64,000 bases of DNA from Prevotella sp. UBA2444 (lineage in GTDB: Bacteria; Bacteroidota; Bacteroidia; Bacteroidales; Bacteroidaceae): the NCBI GenBank assembly GCA_002342665.1, contig DDQK01000023.1:5979-69978 (forward strand), given 5' to 3'. Positions 37,663 through 46,417 of this stretch are shown here, one piece after another. Numbering within the stretch: the first letter of the stretch is position 1; each line of letters opens with the position of its first letter. The notes beneath the pieces are model-generated. The model was not told the DNA's origin and did not search any database. It saw nothing but the letters and a program-made list of their open reading frames with translations. The translations under genes were made by a program, and so were the position numbers.

Positions 37663-38577
37663 ATGGAAGAATCAATAGTAAAGACAAATTCCCCGAAGGC
37701 GTGGCTGCTGGCCGCGCGCCCTAAGACGCTTACAGGAGCGGCCGTTCCTGTGATGATAGGCATTGCCTTGGCCTGGACAGACGCTCAGGACTATTATGGT
37801 GACGACGTTTTCAGTTGGACAGCAGCAATACTCTGCCTGCTTTTCGCCTTCCTGATGCAGATTGATGCTAATTTCATCAATGACTTCTTCGATTTCGCGA
37901 ATGGTGCCGACGATGCTGAGACGCGGCTTGGTCCACGTAGGGCATGTGCTCAGGGGTGGGTGAAGCTCGATGCGATGAAGCGGGCTATAGCCGCCACCAC
38001 CTGCCTCGCATGTATCGTAGGGCTGCCTCTCGTACTCTTTGGTGGATTGGAGATGATTATCGTGGGTGCAGTCTGTGTGGTATTCTGCTTCCTTTACACC
38101 ACTCATTTTTCTTATTTAGGCCTGGGTGACTTACTGGTGCTGGTATTCTTCGGCATCGTGCCTGTCTGCATTACCTATTACCTGCAGCTGCATACCGTCA
38201 CCTGGCAGGTGTTCCTGGCTTCGCTGGCATGCGGCTTGGTAATCGATGCGCTGTTGGTGGTGAATAATTTCCGCGACCGTGATAACGACCGCGAGGCCGG
38301 TAAGCGTACGCTGATCGTCCGATTGGGTGCAAAGGCTGGACTCCAACTCTATCTCGGCGTAGGTGTCGGGGCCATGATTCTGGGGGCTACTTTCTGGCAG
38401 AATGGCCATCCTCTGGCTTTTTTCCTGCCCTTCATCTATTTCATCCTTCACGTGTTCACTTACCTCAAAATCAAACGTATCGATAAAGGAAAAGCGCTGA
38501 ATCTCTGCTTGGGAGAAACAGCGCGTAATATCTTTATCTACGGTCTTTGCGTCAGCCTCGGACTCCTGTTAGCCTAA
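37663..38577 (+). CDS. menA: 1,4-dihydroxy-2-naphthoate polyprenyltransferase
   Basis: 304 residues from ATG 37663; the TTG at 37657 is not needed. Inner-membrane UbiA-family enzyme that attaches the prenyl chain in menaquinone synthesis. About eight hydrophobic segments; AARPKTLTGAAVPVMIG is the MenA N-terminus, with the Asp-rich motifs NDFFDFANGADD (near residue 70) and NNFRDRDNDREAGKRT (near 205). Menaquinone is the usual Bacteroidales quinone, which fits. Confidence 0.92.
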   Translation: MEESIVKTNSPKAWLLAARPKTLTGAAVPVMIGIALAWTDAQDYYGDDVFSWTAAILCLLFAFLMQIDANFINDFFDFANGADDAETRLGPRRACAQGWVKLDAMKRAIAATTCLACIVGLPLVLFGGLEMIIVGAVCVVFCFLYTTHFSYLGLGDLLVLVFFGIVPVCITYYLQLHTVTWQVFLASLACGLVIDALLVVNNFRDRDNDREAGKRTLIVRLGAKAGLQLYLGVGVGAMILGATFWQNGHPLAFFLPFIYFILHVFTYLKIKRIDKGKALNLCLGETARNIFIYGLCVSLGLLLA

Positions 38578-40916
38578 TTGAAGAAGTTCCACGAAACGCC
38601 CAGGTGCAGCACAGAGCCGTTGGTGGGGTAGTGGGGGGTTAAAAACTTCTTGCGGTTACCACTGCCGTTGGCAACGTTGGTCATCATCACAAAGAAGCGG
38701 ACGCCCTTGAGCTTCAAGTTGGCATAGACGTCGACGAACGGATATTCACCAATTTCCACGCGACTGCTCTCATTCTGCTGGATGGCAAACTGGTTGATCA
38801 TCGGACAGAAGTCGGGGGCGTAGTATTTTGTGAACCAGGTGGCGTCTGCTCCCAATTCCACATTCAGCACGCGGGCAATCCTGAATTTCAGGTAGAGGTT
38901 GGTAAACACATTCAGGGTAGGCAATGGCAACACGTCCTTGTTGCTTGAGTTCTGATAGGTTATCACATTCTCCCAGTTCAGCGGGCCTAAGCGGAAATTC
39001 TGATACAGTTGGGCTGTGAGCACGTTGATGTTGCCCGATTCCTGATATACACCTGCTGTCATATTCTTGCGTGAGCTAGTCGTTGCGTCGTAGCTCATGC
39101 CGAAGTAGGTGTAGTTTTGTATCTCCTCCACAGCCACGCGCAGCTTGGTGTTAGTCTTTTCATAGGCGAAGATTCCCTCTATACGGGTACGTGTCTCCTT
39201 GCTCATGTCGTTATTGTCCCACCAGAGGTTGTGCGAGTGGTAGCGGCGCTGATAGAAAGTGGGGTTCAGGCGGTGGAAGTAGGCCTTTGCCGCCAGACGT
39301 ACGGTATCGCCGAAGAGGGGGAAGTTGAGGTCGGTGTTGAAGTCGAGCTTCAGCTGTCCGGCATCCTCGCCAACAGTCCAGAATTCACCCATCAGGTTGA
39401 AGTGCAGTGTCTTGCCCTGAGTTTTGCTCAACTGTCCGCCCAGGCTGATGTTGTGCTCTGTCCATCGTTCTTGGTAGAAGTTGTCATTGTCCTGTATTTC
39501 AGGCAATTCGTATCGACGGTATTCGTGGGTGACGAAGGCTTTCAGTCCTGCCTTCATGTATTTATTGAAACCTTCGAGTAGCGCCAGTCCTAAGGTGTTC
39601 TTCACCTGTAGGTGCTTGGTATCGTCGTAGATAGAGTCACCTGCCAGGTTCTGATAGTATGAGTCCTTATAATAGTCGGCGGGGGTATAATAGGCAATGT
39701 AGCTGCGCTTATAATTGTTGAGGTCTAACGTGTGGATGATGCTTGTCACGGGTACGTACTCGTCTTTCATCGTGGCGTCGATGGAGTCTTGTATCTCCTT
39801 GGCACGTATACTGTCACGCATGGCCTGTTCGTCGATCTGGATGCGGGTGGAGTCAATGGCCAGTTGGTGAGACTTTTCTCTGGGAGGCTCCTTGCCGGCA
39901 ATGACGGCTCCCTCAGGACGACCTTTAGGCATCACGTTGGCAGGTCGGCCCTTGGGCTTCTCGCCGGGTTTCTCCTTACCAGACTCCTTGGCCTCTTTCT
40001 CTTCTTTCTCTTTCTTGGCCTCCATCGCAAACTTGCGGGCTTTGATTTCTTCGTCAGTCATCTTTACCTTACGATAGAATCCGATGTTGTAGCGGTGGCT
40101 CAGGAAGATGTGCTGGTTGTCGTTGCGGTTCCAGTTCGCGTTGAGAGCCGTTGCGATTTCGTTGTCGGCATAGCTCTCGGTATACTGTTCCGGGTGTATC
40201 ACGTATTCATCGTTGAGTATACCACCGTTCTCTGATGCTTTCTGGTGATTGAACGAGAAAATCACGTGCATGTTGTAGCGGTCGCCTAAGTAGGAGCCGA
40301 ACAGGGTGGAGTTGAAGTGCGACGTGCTTTGGTTGCTGAAGTAGCCTCGTGCATAGTCGTAGTCGAACATGAAGCCGAATCCGAGTCGCTTGTTCGCGTT
40401 GACGGCGAATTTGGCTTGCAGGCGATCCTCACCGTTCTGCTTGTCGCCGCAGTTGTCGTAGTTCACGTAGGTCAATGGCGAGAGGGTATTGGTGAACAAG
40501 TGTTGTTCAGGCTCCCTGAAGAAGAAACTGTAGGGGTCTGTGAACATAAACGAGCTCATCTCCTTGCGGTCAATGAAGATACGGCTTAGGCGGGCTGTAT
40601 AGTTGTTGCCGGTGGTGTTGTATTCACCGTAGAAGCCTGTGTTGAGCGTTGTGTTCGGATAGAGGTGGGCCAGGGTGTCGGGTACGGCTGGGATGACGTT
40701 GCCGAACTTCCTGTCGACAGTCCACGTCTTCAGTCCCTTGGGTATCTCCTTGTTGTGGTTGGTGGTATCATTGTTGTGCTTGTTGAAGTTCTGGTTACGC
40801 TGCGTGATGTTGCCGCTTTCGTCTATCTGGTTGTATACGTCCTGGGCAGATGCAGTGAATAGTGAATAGTGAATAGTGAATAGTATTGCCATCACTCTCC
40901 ATGTCCATCTGTTCAT
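38574..40916 (-). CDS. Putative porin (Porin_10 type)
   Basis: 780 residues from ATG 40916, preceded by AGGATAC. The signal peptide ends TASAQ. The protein is Tyr/Asn/Phe-rich with alternating strands, as in Bacteroidetes outer-membrane porins of this family (YPNTTLNTGFYGEYNTTGNN; MTNVANGSGNRKKFL). A charged Lys/Glu/Pro-rich segment at about residues 300-345 interrupts the barrel and should be an exposed or periplasmic loop. Part of the signal peptide is encoded by 4.4 copies of a 7-bp repeat. Its 3' end overlaps menA's by 4 nt. Confidence 0.8.
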   Translation of the reverse strand: MNRWTWRVMAILFTIHYSLFTASAQDVYNQIDESGNITQRNQNFNKHNNDTTNHNKEIPKGLKTWTVDRKFGNVIPAVPDTLAHLYPNTTLNTGFYGEYNTTGNNYTARLSRIFIDRKEMSSFMFTDPYSFFFREPEQHLFTNTLSPLTYVNYDNCGDKQNGEDRLQAKFAVNANKRLGFGFMFDYDYARGYFSNQSTSHFNSTLFGSYLGDRYNMHVIFSFNHQKASENGGILNDEYVIHPEQYTESYADNEIATALNANWNRNDNQHIFLSHRYNIGFYRKVKMTDEEIKARKFAMEAKKEKEEKEAKESGKEKPGEKPKGRPANVMPKGRPEGAVIAGKEPPREKSHQLAIDSTRIQIDEQAMRDSIRAKEIQDSIDATMKDEYVPVTSIIHTLDLNNYKRSYIAYYTPADYYKDSYYQNLAGDSIYDDTKHLQVKNTLGLALLEGFNKYMKAGLKAFVTHEYRRYELPEIQDNDNFYQERWTEHNISLGGQLSKTQGKTLHFNLMGEFWTVGEDAGQLKLDFNTDLNFPLFGDTVRLAAKAYFHRLNPTFYQRRYHSHNLWWDNNDMSKETRTRIEGIFAYEKTNTKLRVAVEEIQNYTYFGMSYDATTSSRKNMTAGVYQESGNINVLTAQLYQNFRLGPLNWENVITYQNSSNKDVLPLPTLNVFTNLYLKFRIARVLNVELGADATWFTKYYAPDFCPMINQFAIQQNESSRVEIGEYPFVDVYANLKLKGVRFFVMMTNVANGSGNRKKFLTPHYPTNGSVLHLGVSWNFFN
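40854..40884. repeat. 7-bp tandem repeat inside the porin signal peptide
   Basis: AGTGAAT x 4 plus AGT, perfect. On the coding strand it is ACTATTC and encodes LFTIHYSLFT of the signal peptide. Seven is not a multiple of three, so gain or loss of a unit shifts the frame. Confidence 0.9.
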
Positions 40917-40945
40917 CTTTGTATCCTTTCTCATTTCACTATTCA

Positions 40946-41119
40946 CTACTTCATCATTCTTAGTGCCGACTCTGCTATCTTTACCACCATTGCCAGAAGG
41001 ATGATGTAGAGTCCCAAATCATGCTTCGACTCACTCTTCTGCACGAAGAAGATGATGCCCACGACGGCCATCACCATGAAGATGATGTTGAGCCAGTTGC
41101 GTATCAAGTCCTTGTTCAT
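40946..41119 (-). CDS. Small membrane protein, 57 residues
   Basis: From ATG 41119. Two hydrophobic segments, about 10-24 (IIFMVMAVVGIIFFV) and 35-48 (LGLYIILLAMVVKI). No family recognised. It lies 15 nt after the DUF4468 gene and 29 nt before the porin start, so the three are probably cotranscribed. Confidence 0.6.
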   Translation of the reverse strand: MNKDLIRNWLNIIFMVMAVVGIIFFVQKSESKHDLGLYIILLAMVVKIAESALRMMK

Positions 41120-41134
41120 CGGTGATGCCAATAG

Positions 41135-41755
41135 TTATTTGCTTGCGTTAAGCAGGGCGTTAAACTTGTTGAATATAAAGTCTTTACGGTCGATTGTCTT
41201 ACGGCGGAATTTGCCAGAGACAGGATATAGCCTGGTGCGCTTTTTGTTGACGGCATACTTGTCGGTGATCCACTCTTCGGCGATATACTTGATGGGCTTG
41301 CGCTCGGTGTCGTAGTTGTAATAGATGCGCGTCATCTCTATTTCAGCCTTGCCGTCAGTACAGGTGCAGAGCAGCTGAAAACTGAACTGGGTACGGTCGA
41401 GTGAGAGGGCAACGCTCTTGAATACGAGCCACTCGTGGTAGACTGCCCCCAGCTTATGATGCTCACGGTCCTGAATGGCCACATTGCTGTATTCCAGTTG
41501 GTTGTCCTCAGTTGTCATCTTTGTCAACTGAGCCAACAGAATGTCGTAGATCTGGTCTGCCGACTTGCCGGGAGCCTCGATGGTGGTAACCCATGTCACC
41601 TTACCGTCTACCAGGGGTACGGCGTCTTTCGCCAGATACTTGGCATTGGGATTACTCTTTTCCACGGGGTCCTGTTCTATACGCTCCCAGGTGTTGTCCT
41701 GGGCACTCATTGCCGTCGGCATTGCCAGCATGAGGGCTATTAGAAATTTCTTCAT
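41135..41755 (-). CDS. DUF4468-type secreted protein
   Basis: 206 residues. Signal peptide MKKFLIALMLAMPTAMSAQ. The body (AVPLVDGKVTWVTTIEAPGK, SADQIYDILLAQL) resembles DUF4468, common in Bacteroidales and of unknown function. Residues 150-206 are basic. First gene of a probable transcript with the small membrane protein and porin. Confidence 0.65.
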   Translation of the reverse strand: MKKFLIALMLAMPTAMSAQDNTWERIEQDPVEKSNPNAKYLAKDAVPLVDGKVTWVTTIEAPGKSADQIYDILLAQLTKMTTEDNQLEYSNVAIQDREHHKLGAVYHEWLVFKSVALSLDRTQFSFQLLCTCTDGKAEIEMTRIYYNYDTERKPIKYIAEEWITDKYAVNKKRTRLYPVSGKFRRKTIDRKDFIFNKFNALLNASK

Positions 41756-41782
41756 ATCGCGTTCTTAATTATAAATACCGCG

Positions 41783-41790
41783 CAAAAGTA
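41783..41790 (-). promoter_or_regulatory. DUF4468-gene -7 box
   Basis: TACTTTTG read leftward, 28 nt before the ATG. Upstream (41812-41838) is a degenerate repeat of the unit ACACGGATT. Confidence 0.55.
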
Positions 41791-41867
41791 CAAAGATTTT
41801 TTCATTTCTCGGCACGGATTACACGGATTAACACGGATTTTATGATTTTTCACTATTCATTCCCCTT

Positions 41868-43904
41868 TTACTTCAGCTCCAACTCTTTCTGCAGGGCAAG
41901 AATTTCGTCACGATACTGTGCTGCCTGCAGGAAGTCGAACTGCTTGGCAGCCTCCTTCATGAGTTTAGTACGCTCGGCGATGTACTTCTCTAACTGCGGG
42001 CGTGTCATGTGCTCCACTATGGGGTCGCTTGTCAGCATAGCGCCATCATTATTTGACTCAGCAGCCATTCCCGCGCGGCGCAGTTCCTTCACGTCGGAGC
42101 GCTCTTCCTGCTTCAGGCTGCCGAAGCTCAGGTTCTTCACAATCTGAGTGGGCGTGATGCCGTGTTCCTCGTTGTATTTCATCTGCTTCATCCTGCGGCG
42201 CAGGGTCTCGTCGATGGTGAGCTGCATCGATTCTGTGATGGTGTCGGCATACATAATCACCTTGCCGTTCACGTTACGGGCAGCACGTCCTGCTGTCTGT
42301 GTCAGTGAGCGATGGCTACGGAGGAAGCCCTCCTTGTCGGCATCGAGTATGGCAACAAGCGACACCTCCGGCAGGTCAAGTCCCTCGCGCAACAGATTCA
42401 CTCCCACCAGCACATCGTAGACACCTTGTCTGAGGTCGGAGAGTATCTTCACGCGGTCGAGTGTAGCCACGTCGCTGTGGATATAGGCGGTTCTTACGCC
42501 ATGGTTCAGTAGATATTCGCTCAGTTCCTCGGCCATACGCTTGGTCAGTGTCGTTACCAACACGCGTTCATTGCGGTGGCTGCGGGTTAGTATCTCGTCC
42601 ATCAGGTCGTCTATCTGGTTTTCGCTTTTGCGTATCTCTATCTCGGGGTCAAGCAGGCCGGTAGGACGAATCACCTGCTCCACCACCACTCCCTCGGACT
42701 CCTGTAGCTCGTAGTCGGCAGGGGTGGCACTGACGTAGATCACCTGGTTGATTTGCTCGTGGAACTCCTCGAAGGTCAGCGGACGGTTGTCGAAGGCTGC
42801 TGGCAAACGGAAGCCGTACTCCACGAGGTTGGTCTTTCGGGCACGGTCGCCTCCGTACATAGCCCTGATCTGGGGCACGCTGACGTGGCTCTCATCGATG
42901 ATGAGCAGATAGTCGTCGGGGAAGAAATCGAACAGACAATAGGGGCGTTCGCCTGCCTTACGTCCGTCAAAATAGCGGGAGTAGTTCTCGATGCCCGAGC
43001 AGTGGCCGAGTTCCTTGATCATTTCCATGTCGTATTCCACGCGTTCCTTGATGCGCTGTGCCTTGTATGGGTCGCCCATCTCTTCGAAGAAGGCCACCTG
43101 CTTCACCAGGTCGTCTTGTATCTGACGGATAGCGATATTGGTCTGTTCCTGTGAGGTCATGAAGAGATTGGCAGGATAGAGCTTGTACTCTTCGAAACGG
43201 GCCAGACGGTCGAAGGTCACGGCATCCACTTCCTCCAGGGCATCTACCTCGTCGTCCCAGAAGGTGATGCGGAGCACTACCTCAGAGTAGGCCATAAATA
43301 CATCGACGGTATCGCCCTTCACCCGGAAATTGCCGCGCTGAAGGTCAATGTCGTTACGGACGTATAGCGCACTTACTAAATTCCTTAACAGTTGGTTGCG
43401 GTCGAGCTTCTGGCCTACATGCAGACTGATGACGTTCTCCTGCAGGGCAATGGGACTGCCCATACCGTAGATGCATGATACGGATGATACTACGACGACA
43501 TCCTGACGGCCTGACAACAAGTCGCTTACAGCAGAGAGACGCAGACGGTCTATCTCGTCGTTGATGGCCAGATCCTTCTCGATGTAGATATCACTTGCAG
43601 GCAGATAGGCTTCTGGCTGATAGTAGTCATAATAGCTGACATAATAGTCGACGGCATTCTCAGGGAAGAAACCTTTCATCTCGTCGTAGAGCTGGGCAGC
43701 AAGCGTCTTGTTGTGGCTCAAGATAAGGGTCGGACGGTTGACGTTGGCTATCACGTTGGCCATCGTAAACGTCTTACCCGAGCCGGTGACACCCAACAGT
43801 ACCTGCGACTGGTCTCCCCGTCGTAGTCCTTCTGTCAGTTGTCGGATGGCTTCAGGCTGGTCTCCTGTAGGCTGATAAGGTGAAGTAAGTTTAAATTCGC
43901 TCAT
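41868..43904 (-). CDS. uvrB: Excinuclease ABC subunit B
   Basis: 678 residues from ATG 43904. Helicase-like damage-verification subunit of nucleotide excision repair; works with UvrA and UvrC on DNA. Walker A GVTGSGKT at 38-45, the beta-hairpin region YYDYYQPEAYLP near 90-105, LLIDESHVSVPQIRAMYGGD, and the C-terminal UVR motif (MKEAAKQFDFLQAAQYRDE). The predicted transcript starts only about 3 nt before the ATG. Confidence 0.97.
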   Translation of the reverse strand: MSEFKLTSPYQPTGDQPEAIRQLTEGLRRGDQSQVLLGVTGSGKTFTMANVIANVNRPTLILSHNKTLAAQLYDEMKGFFPENAVDYYVSYYDYYQPEAYLPASDIYIEKDLAINDEIDRLRLSAVSDLLSGRQDVVVVSSVSCIYGMGSPIALQENVISLHVGQKLDRNQLLRNLVSALYVRNDIDLQRGNFRVKGDTVDVFMAYSEVVLRITFWDDEVDALEEVDAVTFDRLARFEEYKLYPANLFMTSQEQTNIAIRQIQDDLVKQVAFFEEMGDPYKAQRIKERVEYDMEMIKELGHCSGIENYSRYFDGRKAGERPYCLFDFFPDDYLLIIDESHVSVPQIRAMYGGDRARKTNLVEYGFRLPAAFDNRPLTFEEFHEQINQVIYVSATPADYELQESEGVVVEQVIRPTGLLDPEIEIRKSENQIDDLMDEILTRSHRNERVLVTTLTKRMAEELSEYLLNHGVRTAYIHSDVATLDRVKILSDLRQGVYDVLVGVNLLREGLDLPEVSLVAILDADKEGFLRSHRSLTQTAGRAARNVNGKVIMYADTITESMQLTIDETLRRRMKQMKYNEEHGITPTQIVKNLSFGSLKQEERSDVKELRRAGMAAESNNDGAMLTSDPIVEHMTRPQLEKYIAERTKLMKEAAKQFDFLQAAQYRDEILALQKELELK

Positions 43905-43913
43905 AACAAGGTG

Positions 43914-43921
43914 CAAAGGTA
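43914..43921 (-). promoter_or_regulatory. uvrB -7 box
   Basis: TACCTTTG read leftward. Four copies of the heptad AATTATG end 10 nt before it, where a -33 element would lie. Confidence 0.6.
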
Positions 43922-43931
43922 CAAAAAAATC

Positions 43932-43959
43932 CATAATTCATAATTCATAATTCATAATT
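43932..43959. repeat. CATAATT x 4 heptad repeat, uvrB/bamD
   Basis: Perfect 7-bp repeat between divergent uvrB and bamD. The same heptad recurs x 4 between divergent valS and mazG (53964-53991). Confidence 0.85.
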
Positions 43960-43972
43960 TTCTTCAAAAACC

Positions 43973-44003
43973 TTTGCCGTTTGCGTGAAAATCAGTAACT
44001 TTG
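43973..44003 (+). promoter_or_regulatory. bamD promoter
   Basis: TTTG (43973-43976), 19 nt, TAACTTTG (43996-44003). The ATG at 44013 is only 9 nt beyond the -7 box. Confidence 0.75.
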
Positions 44004-44012
44004 CACCCCGAT

Positions 44013-44840
44013 ATGAAGAAATGTATCATAATAGGTTCGTGCGCGCTCATGCTCTTGACGAGTTGCGCCGGAGAATTCAACAAGGTATACAAGTCTACTG
44101 ATAATGCCTACAAGTATGAGTATGCCAAAGAGCAGTTCGCACTGGGCAAGTTTCAGAAGGCTGCTTCGTTGCTTGAGCAATTGGTGACCGTCAAGAAGGG
44201 TACCGACGATGCTCAGGAGTGTCTCTACATGCTGGCGATGGCACAATTCTGCAATGCTGACTTCGACGCCGCTTCGGCCACGTTCAAGAAGTATGTCAGC
44301 AGCTATCCTCGTGGACTCTATGCCGAGTCGGCAAGTCTCTACGTAGGCAACTCGCTCTACCAGAGTGCACCGGAACCGCGACTCGACCAGACTCCTACCA
44401 TCGGAGCCATCAATGCCTATCAGCAGTTCCTCGACCTCTATCCTGATTCCAAGCTGCGCGCTGAGGCCCAGAAACGACTCTACGAGTTGCAGGATAAGCT
44501 CATCATGAAGGAATTCTTTTCGGCTGAGCTCTACTACAACCTCGGGGGGTATTTCGGCAACATCAACAAGAACGACGAGAGCAACTACACCTCGTGTATC
44601 ATCACTGCTCAGAATGCGCTGAAGAACTATCCTTACTGTAAGAACCGGGAGGACTTTGCCTTGCTCATCATGAAGAGCAAGTTTGAACTGGCAGAGAACT
44701 CTACCGAAGACAAGCGCATCGACCGTTATCGCGATGCTGAGGACGAGTGCTACGGATTCATCAATGAGTATCCCGACTCTAAGAACATCCGTCTGGCTGA
44801 GCGCTTCATCGCCAAATGCAAGAAGGTCATTAAGGACTGA
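44013..44840 (+). CDS. bamD: Outer membrane assembly lipoprotein BamD
   Basis: 275 residues from ATG 44013 (MKKCIIIGSCALMLLTSCAG; lipobox LTSC). BamD is the essential lipoprotein of the beta-barrel assembly machine on the inner face of the outer membrane. TPR-like helical repeats follow (YAKEQFALGKFQKAASLLEQ; SATFKKYVSSYPRGLYAESA; AYQQFLDLYPDSKLRAEAQ). Followed by rpoZ and a DUF4293 gene, an order familiar from Bacteroidales. Confidence 0.92.
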   Translation: MKKCIIIGSCALMLLTSCAGEFNKVYKSTDNAYKYEYAKEQFALGKFQKAASLLEQLVTVKKGTDDAQECLYMLAMAQFCNADFDAASATFKKYVSSYPRGLYAESASLYVGNSLYQSAPEPRLDQTPTIGAINAYQQFLDLYPDSKLRAEAQKRLYELQDKLIMKEFFSAELYYNLGGYFGNINKNDESNYTSCIITAQNALKNYPYCKNREDFALLIMKSKFELAENSTEDKRIDRYRDAEDECYGFINEYPDSKNIRLAERFIAKCKKVIKD

Positions 44841-44878
44841 AATCGTAAAAAACGTCAATTAGTAAATTCGTCAAATAT

Positions 44879-45217
44879 ATGGACTACAAGAAATCAAAAG
44901 CACCGGTTAACACCGTTACACGTAACATTATGGACCTTTGCCGCGACACTGACAACATCTACGAGAGTGTCGCCATCATCGCCAAGCGCGCCAATCAGAT
45001 CAGCCTTCAGATCAAGGATGACCTGTCGAAGAAGCTCGCCGAGTTCGCCTCTTACAACGATTCACTCGAGGAGGTGTTCGAGAACCGCGAGCAGATAGAG
45101 ATCTCACGTTACTACGAGAAACTGCCCAAGGCTACCTTGCTGGCTACTCAGGAGTTTATCGAGGATAAGGTTTACTGGCGCGACCCCTCCCGTGAGGCCC
45201 AGAACCAGGATATCTGA
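44879..45217 (+). CDS. rpoZ: RNA polymerase omega subunit
   Basis: 112 residues. Bacteroidetes-type omega (Rpb6 family), which helps assemble RNA polymerase. NTVTRNIMDLCRDTDNIYES and VAIIAKRANQISLQIKDDL are its conserved N-terminal segments. 38 nt after bamD, probably cotranscribed. Confidence 0.9.
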   Translation: MDYKKSKAPVNTVTRNIMDLCRDTDNIYESVAIIAKRANQISLQIKDDLSKKLAEFASYNDSLEEVFENREQIEISRYYEKLPKATLLATQEFIEDKVYWRDPSREAQNQDI

Positions 45218-45253
45218 TGATTATGCACTCTGCATTATTAATGATGTATTCTT

Positions 45254-45715
45254 ATGTGGCAGCGTAAACAGACGATATTCCTCGTGGTGGCTGTCATCCT
45301 GACAGTCATCACTCTCACGATGCAGATAGGCGCCTTCGATGCGGCTGGCATCAAGGTGGCTCGTGTGTACAACCTCTGGTTTACCGATCCCCTTGGCAAG
45401 CACCATTTCGATGTGTGGCCTCTCTTCGCTATCCTTCTGCCCACTGCAGCACTCGGCACCTATACCATCTTTATCTACCACAATCGCAAGGCCCAGGCAC
45501 TTTTCTGCGCCCTCAATGCCCTGTTGATGGCGGGGTGGTATGTGTGTTTCTTTGTCGTTTCCCGAATGGTGGGCGACAAGTCGTGGGGAGCAGTCGACTT
45601 TCAGCCTTCGTGGCCGGCGGTGCTGCCTGCCGTAGCGCTCATCCTGTATCTGATGGCCCGAAGGGCTATCCTCGCGGATGAGAAACTCGTCAGGTCACTC
45701 GATAGAATCAGATAA
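45254..45715 (+). CDS. DUF4293 membrane protein
   Basis: 153 residues with four membrane segments (about 8-26, 55-75, 83-103, 125-140) and the N-terminus MWQRKQTIFL typical of DUF4293. Function unknown. Third gene of the bamD-rpoZ transcript and followed by a strong terminator. Confidence 0.85.
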   Translation: MWQRKQTIFLVVAVILTVITLTMQIGAFDAAGIKVARVYNLWFTDPLGKHHFDVWPLFAILLPTAALGTYTIFIYHNRKAQALFCALNALLMAGWYVCFFVVSRMVGDKSWGAVDFQPSWPAVLPAVALILYLMARRAILADEKLVRSLDRIR

Positions 45716-45750
45716 CAGAAATCCTCGCCGAAGCGAGGATTTCTGTTTTT
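45716..45750 (+). terminator. Terminator after DUF4293 gene
   Basis: 13-bp perfect stem (CAGAAATCCTCGC / GCGAGGATTTCTG), CGAA loop, then TTTTT. The response-regulator stop lies at its right edge. Confidence 0.9.
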
Positions 45751-46357
45751 ATATCAGGTGTCGCTCAATGGCAGTCCTGACGAGCGACGACATATTAGGA
45801 CATCCCAGTTTCTGCCGCATCGTCTTGGTATAGCTATGGACCGTTTCAAAGCCGAGGTTCAGTCGGTGGGCTATTTCTTTCATGGTGAAGCCCTCCACGA
45901 TCAGTCGGAGTATCTCGCGCTCTCTGGATGTCAGTGCGGGAGCCGACTCACTGCCGATGAGCAGCGTTCGCGCCTCCTGGCAGACGAACTGTTTTCCACG
46001 GGCCACAGCCTCAATGCCGTCGAGGAGCTCTTTCGTACCAGTATTCTTCAGAATGTATCCGTCGGCACCGCTTTCCAGAGCCCTGCGGATGACGGTAGGC
46101 TCGGCATAGATGGTCAGTACGATGATCTTCAGCTTGCCATAAGCCTCCTTGATCTTTGCGATGGCATCGATGCCGTCGCCATCCGGCATGGCCACATCAA
46201 GCAGCATGATGTCTGGCTGTTTGGAGGCTACCATGCTGATAGCCTCGCTGAGATTGCCAGCGATAGCCACGACTGTTGCAGCATTGCTTTCGTCGATCAG
46301 TTTCTGGATGCCTTCAGCCACCAGTCGGTGGTCGTCGGCGATGATGACGCTTATCAT
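45749..46357 (-). CDS. LuxR/NarL-type response regulator
   Basis: 202 residues from ATG 46357. The receiver domain (1-120) has D8, D9, phospho-acceptor D54 (MLLDVAMPDGDG), and K104 region (GYILKNTG); the C-terminal LuxR helix-turn-helix is at about 140-200 (LTSREREILRLIVEGFTMKE, IAHRLNLGFETVHSYTKTMR). Partner of the histidine kinase immediately upstream. It has its own promoter within the kinase 3' end, preceded by a palindrome that also precedes the OmpA-family gene, suggesting autoregulation. Confidence 0.93.
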   Translation of the reverse strand: MISVIIADDHRLVAEGIQKLIDESNAATVVAIAGNLSEAISMVASKQPDIMLLDVAMPDGDGIDAIAKIKEAYGKLKIIVLTIYAEPTVIRRALESGADGYILKNTGTKELLDGIEAVARGKQFVCQEARTLLIGSESAPALTSREREILRLIVEGFTMKEIAHRLNLGFETVHSYTKTMRQKLGCPNMSSLVRTAIERHLI

Positions 46358-46385
46358 GTTATGATAGGTGTATAATGATCGGCTG

Positions 46386-46417
46386 CAAAGGTACGCAATT
46401 TTATTGAGTGGTGCAAT
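46386..46417 (-). promoter_or_regulatory. Response-regulator promoter
   Basis: ATTG (46417-46414), 20 nt, TACCTTTG (46393-46386), read leftward. Same spacing as the OmpA-gene promoter. Confidence 0.7.
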
